Below, one piece after another: positions 15,175 through 24,132 of a stretch of 36,542 nt of DNA. This DNA is from DSWT01 sp035415725 (GTDB lineage Bacteria > Chloroflexota > Anaerolineae > B4-G1 > SLSP01). The position numbers were made by a program, and so were the translations under genes. The stretch lies in the NCBI GenBank assembly GCA_035415725.1, contig DAOOGN010000032.1, forward strand, positions 1-36,542, in the 5' to 3' direction. Under the pieces are notes generated by a model. The model worked only from the letters and a program-made list of their open reading frames with translations. It searched no databases and was not told the DNA's origin. Within the stretch, counting starts at the first letter, position 1; each line of letters begins with the position of its first letter.

Positions 15175-16554
15175 ATGGACAGCTCAATGACAATGGAATA
15201 TCACGCGGCGCTGCGCTATTTGTACGGTCTGGTCGATTACGAGAAGCGCCGCATTGAACATTATTCACCGCGCGAGTTCAAGCTCGAACGGGTCGCGGCG
15301 CTTTTGGAGCACTTGGGGAATCCGCACCGCGACTATCCTACCATTCATATCGCCGGCACGAAAGGCAAAGGATCGGTCTCGGCGATGCTGGCCTCAATTG
15401 CTCAGGTCGCTGGACTGCAGACGGCGCTCTACACCTCGCCACACCTCCATACGTACCGCGAGCGTATGCAAATCGATGGCGAGCCGATTCCGCGCGCTGC
15501 CATGGCCGCCTTGTTGACAGAAATACGCCCGGCTATCGAAAGCATCGAAGGGTTGACGCTGTTTGAGGCGACGACGGCTCTGGCTTTTCTCTACTTCGCG
15601 CGGCAGAAAGTGGATCTGGCCGTGGTCGAGGTGGGGCTTGGCGGGCGATTAGATGCAACGAACGTTCTTATGCCTGAGGTTAGCGTGATTACCTCGTTGA
15701 GCCTTGATCACACCCACGTGTTAGGCAATACCGTGTCCGATATTGCCCGCGAAAAGGGTGGGATCATCAAGCCCGGCGTGCCGGTCGTGACGGCGCCGCA
15801 GAAGCCTGACGCCCTGGACATTTTGGAAGCGATTGCCGTCGAAAGGAAAGCGCCGTTAACGATCGTGGGGCAGGATTGGACCTGGGAAGCGTTGCACTAC
15901 GACCTGGACGGGCAAACGCTGGCGACGCGTCGAGTCGGAGCTGCGTCAGACTTCGCCGGCGTGTATGATCTGTCATTGCTCGGGGATTTCCAGCAGGAAA
16001 ATGCGACTGTCGCTATTGCCACGGCGGAGATTTTGTCCACGACCGGCCATGCCTGGGCCACCCCTGCGGCGACTCACACCGGACTCAAGCAGGCTCAATG
16101 GCCCGGACGGATGGAGGTCTTGCAGCGTGACCCGCCGGTCGTACTTGACTGTGCTCACAATCCTTACTCGGCCCAAACACTTGTCCATTCGCTGAACCTT
16201 TGGTTCCCCGGCACGTTGTGGATTCTTATCTTCGGTTCATCCAACGATAAGGACGTAGATGGGGTTTTACAGGCGTTGCTGCCGGGCAGTGAACACGTGC
16301 TGATAACTCATTCTTATCATCCGCGGGCCACGGCGCCCGACGTGCTGGCCGGGAAGTGTGCGCGGTGGGGCAAAGAAGCGGAAATCGTTGTCAGTCCTGC
16401 TGAGGCGCTGGAAGCAGCGTTGGGGCGTCTCAAGCCGGGATGGGGCATCATCACGACCGGTTCCATCTTTCTCGTTTCAGATGTGCGTGCCGCCTGGGCC
16501 AAGAAGGCTAACCTGAGCCTGCCACAGGGAGATTGGGACGACGAGCCGTGGTAG
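15175..16554 (+). CDS. folC: Bifunctional dihydrofolate/folylpolyglutamate synthase
   Basis: The enzyme adds L-glutamate to dihydropteroate and then to folates using ATP (cytoplasmic Mur-ligase family). Family signatures: ATP loop GTKGKGS at 61-67; VVEVGLGGRLDATN; SLDHTHVLGNTVSDIAREKGGIIKPG; DCAHNPYSA in the C-terminal domain; FGSSNDKD. The 459-residue length is normal. The start is uncertain: ATGs at 15175, 15187 and 15193 are in frame, and upstream in-frame codons from 15085 do not resemble the family. The conserved N-terminus (EYHAALRYLYGLVDYEKR) fits the ATG at 15193 or shortly before it; none has a strong ribosome-binding site. lon starts 35 nt after the stop, so the two are probably one transcript. 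Confidence 0.95.
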   Translation: MDSSMTMEYHAALRYLYGLVDYEKRRIEHYSPREFKLERVAALLEHLGNPHRDYPTIHIAGTKGKGSVSAMLASIAQVAGLQTALYTSPHLHTYRERMQIDGEPIPRAAMAALLTEIRPAIESIEGLTLFEATTALAFLYFARQKVDLAVVEVGLGGRLDATNVLMPEVSVITSLSLDHTHVLGNTVSDIAREKGGIIKPGVPVVTAPQKPDALDILEAIAVERKAPLTIVGQDWTWEALHYDLDGQTLATRRVGAASDFAGVYDLSLLGDFQQENATVAIATAEILSTTGHAWATPAATHTGLKQAQWPGRMEVLQRDPPVVLDCAHNPYSAQTLVHSLNLWFPGTLWILIFGSSNDKDVDGVLQALLPGSEHVLITHSYHPRATAPDVLAGKCARWGKEAEIVVSPAEALEAALGRLKPGWGIITTGSIFLVSDVRAAWAKKANLSLPQGDWDDEPW

Positions 16555-16588
16555 GGCTAGAAATCTAATGAATGCTGGAGAAACGTTA

Positions 16589-19033
16589 ATGGATTGGGAT
16601 AAGTTACCGTTCATACCCGAAGACCTGCTGGGTGATTTCGTTGCGGAGACGCGGGAAGACGGCGGGCCGTTTGAGGCGATCATTATGCCGCTACAGGAGC
16701 TGGTCGTCTATCCGCAAATGGTGACGCCGTTGTATGTGGGACGCGACGCTTCGATGCAGGCGTTGGAAATCGCCGTGCACGAGGACTGGCCTCTCGTTGT
16801 CGTGGCGCAGCGCAATGCCCAGGTTGAGGGGTATCCCGACAGCGAAGACCTTTACGGTGTCGGGACGGAGGTCATCATTGCGCGTTCCATTCACCTGCCC
16901 GACGGGACCAGCAGCGCCATCGTGCAGGGTACTGAACGGGTGCGTATTCTCGAATATACCCAGAGAGAGCCTTATCTGATGGCGAATGTTAAACCCCTCT
17001 CCGAGACGGGTGGGGAGGACCAAGAGCTTACCGAAGCCTTGATGCGGGCCGTTCTGACTATGTTCGAGAAAACAGTGAACCTGAACCAGGCGCTCCCCGA
17101 AGAGGCTTACGTGTATGCTATGAACGTGGAATCGCCGGGGCAGTTGGCCGATGTTATCGCGCAAATGATCAATTTGACCCTTGAAGCGCGCCAGGACCTG
17201 CTGGAAACCCTCAATGTGACCGAACGTTTGCAGAAGGTGAATGTCCACCTGGCGCGGGAGTTGGATGTTCTTGAGCTTGAGAACCAGATTCACACCAGCG
17301 TCCAGCAGGAAGTCGATAAATCACAACGCGAGTATTTCTTGCGTGAGCAACTGCGCGCGATTCAGCATGAACTCGGCGAGACGGATATTTTCACCCGCGA
17401 TGTGGCGCAACTGCAAGAAGAAGTCAACAAAGTGGCGTTGCCCGACGAAGTGCGCCAGCGGGTCAACGAAGAGTTGTCGCGGCTGGCGGCGATGCCTTCT
17501 ATAGCGCCGGAAGTCGCCATGGCGCGCACTTACCTGGATTGGCTGCTCAATGTGCCGTGGAGCACAGTCACCGAGGATAATCTGGACATCAAAAACGCTG
17601 CAAGGGTCCTGGAATCTCAGCATTACGGTTTGCCGAAGGCCAAAGAGCGCATTCTGGAGTACATCGCGGTGCGCCGTTTGGCGCCGGAAAAGAGCCGCAG
17701 CACCATTCTTTGCTTCGTCGGCCCACCGGGGACGGGTAAAACATCGTTGGGACGTTCTATCGCCGAAGCGCTGGGGCGCAAATTTGTGCGCGTCTCTCTG
17801 GGCGGTGTGCGCGATGAAGCGGAAATCCGTGGACACCGGCGCACCTACATCGGCGCGCTGCCGGGACGCATCATCCAGACCATGCGGCGCGCCGGGACCC
17901 TGAATCCGGTGTTCATGCTGGACGAGATTGATAAGCTGGGGCAAGACTTCCGGGGCGATCCTTCAGCCGCGCTGTTGGAAGTGCTGGACCCCGAGCAAAA
18001 TCACGCTTTCTCCGATCACTATCTGGAGATCTCTTACGATCTTTCCAAAGTTCTGTTTATTACCACGGCCAATATCCTGGATACGATTCCGCCGGCTTTA
18101 CAGGACCGCATGGAGGTTATCGAATTTCCAGGTTATACGGAGGAAGAGAAAGTCGAGATTGCCAGGCGTTTTCTGCTCCCACGTCAGGTGGAACTCAATG
18201 GCTTGGAGGAGCATCCGCCTCATTTCCCCGTCTCAACGTTGCACACCTTGATCCGCCTGTACACGTATGAGGCCGGCGTGCGCAACCTTGAGCGGGAGAT
18301 CGGCAGCCTGTGCCGCAAGGCGACGCGGCGGTTAGCGGAAAATAAACGCCCGTTGACCATCGTGACCGGGAAAACCGTCGAGAAATACCTGGGCCCGCCA
18401 CGCTTCCGCAGCGACAACCTGGAGAAGCAGGATGAAGTGGGGGTGGCGATGGGGTTAGCCTGGACACCCAACGGCGGAGATCTGTTGCCGGTTGAAGTGG
18501 CCCTCGTCCCGGGCAAGGGGAACCTGATTCTGACGGGACAACTGGGGGAAGTGATGCAGGAATCGGCGCAGGCGGCCTTGACCTATCTGCGCTCAAAAGC
18601 GGCCACGCTGGGTATCCGGTCGGAGGTCTTCGAGAAGACCGACGTTCACATCCATCTGCCGGAAGGGGGGATTCCTAAAGATGGCCCTTCGGGCGGGATC
18701 ACCATGGCGGTCGCCTTGTGCTCGGCGTTTACCGGGCGGCCTGTGCGTCATGAGGTAGCAATGACCGGCGAGATCACGTTGCGGGGACGGATTCTGGCCG
18801 TGGGGGGTCTTAAAGCGAAACTGCTGACGGCGCACCGGGCGGATGTAAAGAAAGTCCTGTTGCCGGCACGCAATGCGCCGGATTTGCAGGAAATTCCACG
18901 GAACATTTTGAAGAAACTCGATTTGGTTCTGGTAGAAAACATGGAAACGGTCCTTGAGGAAACGCTCTTGCCACTGCCGGTGCATCCGCCGCCCGGGGAA
19001 ACCCCACCGGTGGTATCCGCTGAAGCGGCGTGA
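16589..19033 (+). CDS. lon: ATP-dependent protease Lon (LonA)
   Basis: Lon degrades misfolded and short-lived regulatory proteins in the cytoplasm. The start at 16589 (MDWDKLPF) is preferred over the ATG at 16568 because GGAG at 16577-16580 lies 8 nt before it; this gives 814 residues, usual for LonA. Order: N-terminal substrate-binding domain (EAIIMPLQELVVYPQMVTPL, about 27-240), coiled linker, AAA+ module with Walker A GPPGTGKT (378-385), Walker B VFMLDEIDK (about 442-450), and the C-terminal protease with the Ser701-Lys744 dyad (PKDGPSGG and GGLKAK), spaced as in E. coli Lon. A perfect terminator follows 10 nt after the stop. No heat-shock operator (CIRCE) is visible upstream, so it likely shares the folC promoter. 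Confidence 0.97.
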   Translation: MDWDKLPFIPEDLLGDFVAETREDGGPFEAIIMPLQELVVYPQMVTPLYVGRDASMQALEIAVHEDWPLVVVAQRNAQVEGYPDSEDLYGVGTEVIIARSIHLPDGTSSAIVQGTERVRILEYTQREPYLMANVKPLSETGGEDQELTEALMRAVLTMFEKTVNLNQALPEEAYVYAMNVESPGQLADVIAQMINLTLEARQDLLETLNVTERLQKVNVHLARELDVLELENQIHTSVQQEVDKSQREYFLREQLRAIQHELGETDIFTRDVAQLQEEVNKVALPDEVRQRVNEELSRLAAMPSIAPEVAMARTYLDWLLNVPWSTVTEDNLDIKNAARVLESQHYGLPKAKERILEYIAVRRLAPEKSRSTILCFVGPPGTGKTSLGRSIAEALGRKFVRVSLGGVRDEAEIRGHRRTYIGALPGRIIQTMRRAGTLNPVFMLDEIDKLGQDFRGDPSAALLEVLDPEQNHAFSDHYLEISYDLSKVLFITTANILDTIPPALQDRMEVIEFPGYTEEEKVEIARRFLLPRQVELNGLEEHPPHFPVSTLHTLIRLYTYEAGVRNLEREIGSLCRKATRRLAENKRPLTIVTGKTVEKYLGPPRFRSDNLEKQDEVGVAMGLAWTPNGGDLLPVEVALVPGKGNLILTGQLGEVMQESAQAALTYLRSKAATLGIRSEVFEKTDVHIHLPEGGIPKDGPSGGITMAVALCSAFTGRPVRHEVAMTGEITLRGRILAVGGLKAKLLTAHRADVKKVLLPARNAPDLQEIPRNILKKLDLVLVENMETVLEETLLPLPVHPPPGETPPVVSAEAA

Positions 19034-19042
19034 CGCCAGCAT

Positions 19043-19084
19043 AAAAACACAGAGGCGCGGTCTCCACGGCGCCTCTGTGTTTTT
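19043..19084. terminator. Bidirectional terminator between lon and hpf
   Basis: A perfect 16-bp stem (19043-19058 with 19069-19084) and 10-nt loop. The arm ends are A5 and T5, so it can end both lon (plus) and hpf (minus). Confidence 0.93.
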
Positions 19085-19097
19085 GTGCGGTGGGAAC

Positions 19098-19649
19098 TCA
19101 GTATTGGGGCTTCAAAACCCCGTAGTTGCCGTCTTCACGGCGATAAATCACGCTCAGACGGCCGTCGTTGCCGTCAAGATAGACGTAAAAGAGGTGATCC
19201 AGCAATTCCATTTGTTCGATGGCTTCTTCAGGTGTAATGGAGTGGACCTCAAATTCCTTGATGCGCACGATAGTGGGGACAGTTTCCTCTTCGGCGCCTT
19301 CTTCAATTCCACCCTCCAACTGTTCAGCGGTGACAGTGGTCGGGCGACGCTTGGCTTTCCGCCCCTTATACCGCTCGACCCGCCGATACATTTTATCCAT
19401 GACCGCATCGATAGCAGTAAAAATGTCCCCGGAGCGTTCTTCGGCCCGCAAAATAGCCTTGGGAACATTGATGGTAATTTGCGCTACCATGCGCCGTGAA
19501 CTATCCCGCGAGTTACTTTCGGAGAGATCGACGCGGATAGTCTCGAGCGAAGGCAGAAAGCGTTCAAACTTGGCGACCTTCGCCTCAACATAGTCACGTA
19601 ACCGTTCTGTCAACTCTAAATTTCGTGTGTAAATTTGCAACATTTCCAT
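19098..19649 (-). CDS. hpf: Long-form ribosome hibernation promoting factor
   Basis: 183 residues: the N-terminal S30AE/HPF domain (LQIYTRNLELTERLRDYVEAKV, through AIDAVMDKMYRRVERYKGR, about 1-110), a variable acidic linker (EGGIEEGAEEE), and the C-terminal dimerisation domain (VRIKEFEVHSITPEEAIEQMELLDHLFYVY to the end). Long HPF binds the 30S decoding region and dimerises to form inactive 100S ribosomes in stationary phase or starvation. AAGGAGG lies 6 nt before the ATG. The 142-bp MITE at 19672-19813 sits only about 10 nt upstream of this site, so the transcript must start inside or read through the element, perhaps from comF. Confidence 0.95.
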   Translation of the reverse strand: MEMLQIYTRNLELTERLRDYVEAKVAKFERFLPSLETIRVDLSESNSRDSSRRMVAQITINVPKAILRAEERSGDIFTAIDAVMDKMYRRVERYKGRKAKRRPTTVTAEQLEGGIEEGAEEETVPTIVRIKEFEVHSITPEEAIEQMELLDHLFYVYLDGNDGRLSVIYRREDGNYGVLKPQY

Positions 19650-19671
19650 AACAATCCTCCTTAAAAAGTTA

Positions 19672-19813
19672 GGTTCTCTGGAACTTGGCGTGGTGATGGA
19701 AAAATGGCTTTAGTTTTTGCCTCAGATGACACGGATTACGCTGATTGTTGATACTTGGCGTGTCAATCCGTGGCCGGGTTTCTTATTTTGACCCCACGAA
19801 ATCCTGAGGAACC
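19672..19813 (+). mobile_element. 142-bp MITE, complete copy, with 8-bp target duplication
   Basis: The element runs from GGTTCTCTGG to GAGGAACC, with terminal inverted GGTTC/GAACC, and is flanked by AAAAGTTA at 19664-19671 and 19814-19821. It is internally palindromic around CACGGATT/AATCCGTG blocks. There is no coding capacity, so any movement would need a transposase in trans. Confidence 0.8.
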
Positions 19814-19824
19814 AAAAGTTAGGA

Positions 19825-20535
19825 TCAGGGTGCCCGCGCCAGCGTAAACGCATTGACGCTCTTGGCTCCATTGGACATCACCACCACAGCACAGGCTTCT
19901 AAAGTTGCGCCTGTCGTGGCTACATCATCAATTAACGTGACGCGCTTTCCATCCAGTTGAGTACGTGCACTATACACAAAAGCATTGGCAACGTTCTTTT
20001 GGCGTTCTTCGCGGTTCAGTTTGGTTTGTGACATGGTGTCGCGCACCCGGGTCAGCACCCCCTCGGCGACCGGAACGCCTATCTGACGTCCCAGTGCCTG
20101 GGCCACCAGGGCGGATTGATTGTACCCTCTTTTGGCTTCGCGGTTGGCATGAAGGGGCACGGGGATCAGCAAATCACTCTCCATTTTGTGGTAGCGCCAA
20201 ACCTCCGCCATCCGTTTAGCCAGCGGAGAGAGGATGTCGCGCGCTCCGCGGTATTTCAAAGCATGGATGACATCGCGGACTTCGCCTTCGAACAAGAACG
20301 TGGCTCGAATGGGAGCCACGTGAAGGGGAGTCGTCTGGCATACCTGGCAGAGTCTCTGACTGCTCTCCGGGCGTCCACAGCGGGGGCAGAGAGGAGCGTA
20401 GAAAAGAGGGATACGTTGGGCGCAGTCAGCGCACAACCAGACCCCTACTTTTTTGCAGACCACACAGCGTGGGGGAACAAAAATATCTAAGACCCGGCGA
20501 TATAACCCCCAACTGCCATGTAAGAGGGTTTTCAT
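19825..20535 (-). CDS. comF: ComF family phosphoribosyltransferase-like protein
   Basis: 236 residues from the ATG at 20535 (MKTLLHGSWGLYRRVLDIFVPPRC). A zinc-finger region (CVVCKK, LCADC, CPRCGRP, CQVC, about 24-70) precedes a type I phosphoribosyltransferase domain with VTLIDDVATTGATLEA. ComFC is needed for natural transformation in Gram-positives and Haemophilus; its reaction is not settled. The frame stays open upstream to 20772, but that extension is translation of the repeat at 20585-20703 (SVQSVSSVAKTNAV, also encoded by another copy), so it is excluded. Placed after tadC on the same strand, it may be transcribed with the pilus genes; a link to DNA uptake is inference. Confidence 0.9.
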   Translation of the reverse strand: MKTLLHGSWGLYRRVLDIFVPPRCVVCKKVGVWLCADCAQRIPLFYAPLCPRCGRPESSQRLCQVCQTTPLHVAPIRATFLFEGEVRDVIHALKYRGARDILSPLAKRMAEVWRYHKMESDLLIPVPLHANREAKRGYNQSALVAQALGRQIGVPVAEGVLTRVRDTMSQTKLNREERQKNVANAFVYSARTQLDGKRVTLIDDVATTGATLEACAVVVMSNGAKSVNAFTLARAP

Positions 20536-20584
20536 AGCCTCTGTATCGTGTGATGTCAGTATACTCACGGCAAAACCTTGACAA

Positions 20585-20703
20585 ACGGCATTGGTTTTTG
20601 CCACGGATGACACGGATTGCACTGATTTTTTTATATTTGGCGTGTCCATCCGTGCAATCCGTGGCCGGTTTCTTATTTTGACCCCACGAAATCCCGAAGA
20701 ACC
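20585..20703 (+). mobile_element. Partial copy of the 142-bp MITE
   Basis: The right end (GACCCCACGAAATCCCGAAGAACC) and the central CCACGGATGACACGGATTGCACTGA block match the complete copies. The leftmost part is missing or diverged, and a short internal GTGCAATCC addition is present. No target duplication is recognisable. Confidence 0.75.
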
Positions 20704-20730
20704 GGTTTGAGTTTTACAGTCTGCCGTACA

Positions 20731-20749
20731 CCGGGCGGAATCCGCCCGG
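20731..20749. other. Short GC hairpin downstream of tadC
   Basis: CCGGGCGG-AAT-CCGCCCGG gives an 8-bp perfect stem 32 nt after the tadC stop. No U-run follows on the minus strand, so it is a weak or rho-type end, or an mRNA stabiliser. Confidence 0.4.
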
Positions 20750-20780
20750 ATTCGCCTGACGACGTTCCACAACCTGGCTA

Positions 20781-21710
20781 CTAACCGCCAAATATTCCGG
20801 AGTTCATGATTTGCAGGATGGCCGGGCCGAGCAACACGATCAAAATGGTCGGAAAGATGAAGAAAACCAGGGGAAACATCATTTTGACCGGCGCCTGGCG
20901 GGCTTTTTCCTCGGCGCGCTGGCGACGCTTCATGCGCATCGTATCGGATTGAATGCGCATCACCTTTGCCATACTGACACCCAACGTATCCGCCTGGATA
21001 ATGGCCGCGACGAAGGAAGTCACGTCGGGGACATCCATGCTGTTAGCCAGGTTGCGCAATGCTTCACGGCGCAATTTGCCGAGCTGCATCTCCTGCACCG
21101 TTTTTGTGAAAGCTATGCTGAGTTCGTTATCCCATTTCTCGGCCACTTTCGCCATCGCGGCATCAAACCCCAGTCCAGCTTCTACGCAGATGGTTAAGAG
21201 GTCTAGTGCATCCGGTAGAGCTTTGATGACTTCCTTTTGACGCTTTGAAATTTTGGACCCCAACCATACAGACGGTAACGAATATCCCAGGATGAAGGCG
21301 ACCACAATCACCAGCAGGCGCTGGATGACCGGTAAACTCGAGGCAAAAGCAATCGCTAAGGAGGCGACACCCAGGACGATGGCGGCGGCCATCCGATAGC
21401 CGAGGAACATCGTCGGTTTAACTTTGTGGGCGATGCCGGCCAGTTCGAGTTTGTGCTGCGAGGTTTCAAGGGTGTGTTGCGGGGTGAAGCGCTGCGCCAT
21501 TTTGCTCAACGCCTCGACCATGGGAATCAGCACGCGCTGAGTAAAGGGTTGGGAAAGTTCCAGTTCCTCCAGAGTGACCGACTGTCCCAGAGCCGCCAAT
21601 TCGTTCAGGCGGTCGTCAATGCTTTGGGCGGGGCTGGCCCGGCGTCTGACAACGACAATCCCGACGGCAATGATCAACAATATGGCGATCACCACAATGG
21701 CACTTAACAT
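20781..21710 (-). CDS. tadC: Tad pilus assembly protein TadC (type II secretion F domain)
   Basis: 309 residues. An N-terminal membrane segment (about 2-24, LSAIVVIAILLIIAVGIVVV) is followed by RRR, a central membrane pair (about 105-145), the cytoplasmic T2SSF domain (KALPDALDLLTICVEAGLGFDAAMAKVAEKW through VTSFVAAIIQADTLGVSMAKVMR), and a C-terminal membrane segment (MMFPLVFFIFPTILIVLLGPAIL). TadC and TadB form the inner-membrane platform of the Tad/Flp pilus machine. GGGAGG lies 5 nt before the ATG, and tadB ends 12 nt upstream, so they are one transcript. Confidence 0.93.
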   Translation of the reverse strand: MLSAIVVIAILLIIAVGIVVVRRRASPAQSIDDRLNELAALGQSVTLEELELSQPFTQRVLIPMVEALSKMAQRFTPQHTLETSQHKLELAGIAHKVKPTMFLGYRMAAAIVLGVASLAIAFASSLPVIQRLLVIVVAFILGYSLPSVWLGSKISKRQKEVIKALPDALDLLTICVEAGLGFDAAMAKVAEKWDNELSIAFTKTVQEMQLGKLRREALRNLANSMDVPDVTSFVAAIIQADTLGVSMAKVMRIQSDTMRMKRRQRAEEKARQAPVKMMFPLVFFIFPTILIVLLGPAILQIMNSGIFGG

Positions 21711-21722
21711 CGTGACCTCCCT

Positions 21723-22670
21723 CTATACTTCAATATTGACGATTTTGCTGATCATAAAATAGCCCAGGCCGATCATGACGAGCGAAACACCGATCATAAT
21801 CCAACCACAAGGCTCGGTAAACAGGGTCCCCATGAAGTCAGGATTGACCATGTAGATGAACGCCGCCATAGCAAAAGGTAATCCGGTAATGATGTAACCC
21901 GTCATCCGCCCCTGGGAAGTCATCGCTTTGATTTCACCTTTGATGCGTACCCGCTCGCGGATGGTAAAGCTAATGGCGTCCAGAACTTCTGCCAGGTTAC
22001 CTCCTACTTCGCGCTGCACACTCATCGCCGTCACGACCAGATCCATATCGGCGCTGGGCATACGCCGCAGCAAGTCTTCCATAGCGGTATCGAAGGGCAC
22101 CCCCAGTTGCAATTCCATCACGACACGCCCGAACTCTTCTGAGATAGGGGCCGGCATCTCTTCAGAGATGACTTCCATGGCTTGCATCGTGCTATACCCG
22201 GCGCGCAGTGAGTTCACCATTAAGTTCAGAGCATCGCTGAGTTGGTTGTTGAAATCTTTGAGACGCTTGCTGGTGCGTGAGGAAAGATAAATGCGGGGGA
22301 CGAAAAAACCACCTATGATGCCCACCGGCACCAGGATAATACGCTTCATCACAAAGAACAGGAGCCCGGCGCCAACAGACACGATGATGGTCATGGTGAT
22401 GAACTCACCTACCGTCCATTTGAGGTTGGCACGCGCCAATTGCGTAGCCAGGTTTTGGGCAAATCCTCGTCCGGCGACCGCCCGGTCTACGGCGGCGCCT
22501 ACAGCCGATTCGCGCTTCTTCCTTTCCTTTTCAGGTTTGTTTTTCTTACCGGCGCCCCCCAGTCGTTTTTCAACCAGTTCCTGCCCTTGCGTCCTGTCCG
22601 ATAGGCCCACGATAAGCAAAACCACCGATAAGGCAATAATCACAATGCCAACGATTATAATGGGGTCCAT
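21723..22670 (-). CDS. tadB: Tad pilus assembly protein TadB (type II secretion F domain)
   Basis: 315 residues. An N-terminal membrane helix (about 3-24), a charged linker (KKNKPEKERKKRE), two central helices (about 90-135), then the T2SSF cytoplasmic domain (FNNQLSDALNLMVNSLRAGYSTMQAMEVISEEMPAPISEEFGRV) and C-terminal helices (MGTLFTEPCGWIMIGVSLVMIGLGYFMI). It is the platform partner of TadC, thought to couple the ATPase to pilin polymerisation. The broken cpaF ends 37 nt upstream. The ribosome-binding site is weak (AAGG about 10 nt before the ATG), which may reflect translational coupling. Confidence 0.93.
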   Translation of the reverse strand: MDPIIIVGIVIIALSVVLLIVGLSDRTQGQELVEKRLGGAGKKNKPEKERKKRESAVGAAVDRAVAGRGFAQNLATQLARANLKWTVGEFITMTIIVSVGAGLLFFVMKRIILVPVGIIGGFFVPRIYLSSRTSKRLKDFNNQLSDALNLMVNSLRAGYSTMQAMEVISEEMPAPISEEFGRVVMELQLGVPFDTAMEDLLRRMPSADMDLVVTAMSVQREVGGNLAEVLDAISFTIRERVRIKGEIKAMTSQGRMTGYIITGLPFAMAAFIYMVNPDFMGTLFTEPCGWIMIGVSLVMIGLGYFMISKIVNIEV

Positions 22671-22707
22671 AGCTTATGTGCCTTCCCTGTGTCTTGCGGT
22701 GAATATT

Positions 22708-24112
22708 TTAAAAACGCGTGCGTTGCGTCACGCCAAAGATAGACGGCGGTAAGTGAATGTCAGCCTCTTCAAGTTTGCTCATGAATTTGGGGCGAATCCC
22801 GGTTGGACGCAGGCGTCCGATGACTTTGCCATCCTCATAGCCGGTTTGCTCAAATTTGAATATCTCGGCTGTGGTAATCACATCGCCCTCCATGCCCTGG
22901 ATTTCAGTGATGGAGACGACGCGCCGCGAGCCGTCGCGCATACGTTCCAAATGCACGATTAGTTCGATAGCCGAGGCAACCTGCTCGCGAATAGCCCGAT
23001 GCGGCAGTTCCATCCCGGCCATCAACACCATAGTTTCCAAACGCGAGAGGGCATCTCGCGTATTGTTGGCGTGGAGCGTCGTCATGCTCCCTTCATGGCC
23101 TGTATTCATCGCCTGGAGCATATCCAATGCCTCCCCCCCCGCGACATTCGCCGACTACGATGCGATCCGGGCGCATCCGTAGAGAGTTGATCACCAAGTC
23201 CCGAATGCTGACTTCACCTTTACCCTCGACGTTGGGGGGACGGGATTCCAATGTCACGACATGTTCCTGCCGGAGTTGTAGTTCGGCCGCGTTCTCAATG
23301 GTGATGATGCGCACGTCGGGTGGAATGAAGCTGGAGAGCACGTTCAAGAAGGTCGTTTTGCCGGTCCCTGTACCGCCTGAGACGACAATGTTGATGGCCG
23401 CGACGACGCATGCTTTCAAGAACTCAACAGATTCCTCGGTAATGGTGCCAAAGCGGATGAGGTCTTCGATGGTCAATGGCTTCTTGAAAAATTTGCGGAT
23501 GGTCAAGGTGGGACCATTGAGAGCAATCGGGGGAATGACGGCATTCACCCGCGAGCCATCTTTAAGCCGTGCATCGACGGTCGGGCTGCTTTCGTCGATG
23601 CGCCGTCCCAGAGGCGCCACAATGCGCTCGATAATCCGCATCAGGTGCTCGTCTGATTCAAAGGCCAGGTTCACGCGCTGCACTTTGCCGGCGCGCTCAA
23701 TGAAGACCTTTTTGGGGCCGTTGACCATGATTTCCGTGATGCTGTCGTCGGCCAGGAGCGGTTCTAGCGGCCCCAAGCCGATAATTTCCGCCACAATCTG
23801 CTCAAAGAGAGCATCGCGCTCCTTGCGTCCCAAGATGATGCTTTCTTCTTGCAGGATGGCATCATAGAGTTCCTTGATCGTCGCGCGCACTTCGGCAGTT
23901 CGAGATACATCCATGGAAGGATCCATTTCGCTGATCAGACGATTCTGCACGCGGGTTTTCAGGTCCATGTAAGCGTCGCGCGCGCGGGGCACGGCGCGAC
24001 GTTGTACTTCGCCGGAAGCGCCGCCGGGCGCAGACTCCGGGGCGACGACAGGGGGCGCGGTTGGAGAGGGAGAGGTGGTCGGCTTCTTCTCAATTCTGCG
24101 TAAAAGTGACAC
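22708..24112 (-). pseudogene. cpaF: Tad secretion ATPase CpaF/TadA, split by a frameshift in a G8 run
   Basis: This should be the hexameric ATPase powering Tad pilus assembly. The start is GTG at 24112 with GGAG 7 nt upstream. The first frame (339 residues, ending at 23093) has EIIGLGPLEPLLADDSITEIMVNG, Walker A GGTGTGKT (246-253) and Walker B MRPDRIVVGECRGG, then turns into GGIGYAPGDEYRP-stop. The next frame continues exactly where the family should: EALDMLQAMNTGHEGSMTTLHANN to 22708. The switch is at eight consecutive G (plus-strand C at 23133-23140). With seven, one 467-residue protein results, a normal CpaF length. It may be a sequencing error, a phase-variable tract or a real null allele; the sequence alone cannot tell. 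As written, the His-box and C-terminal domain are lost. Confidence 0.88.
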
Positions 24113-24132
24113 AGTTCATCTCCATAATTTGG

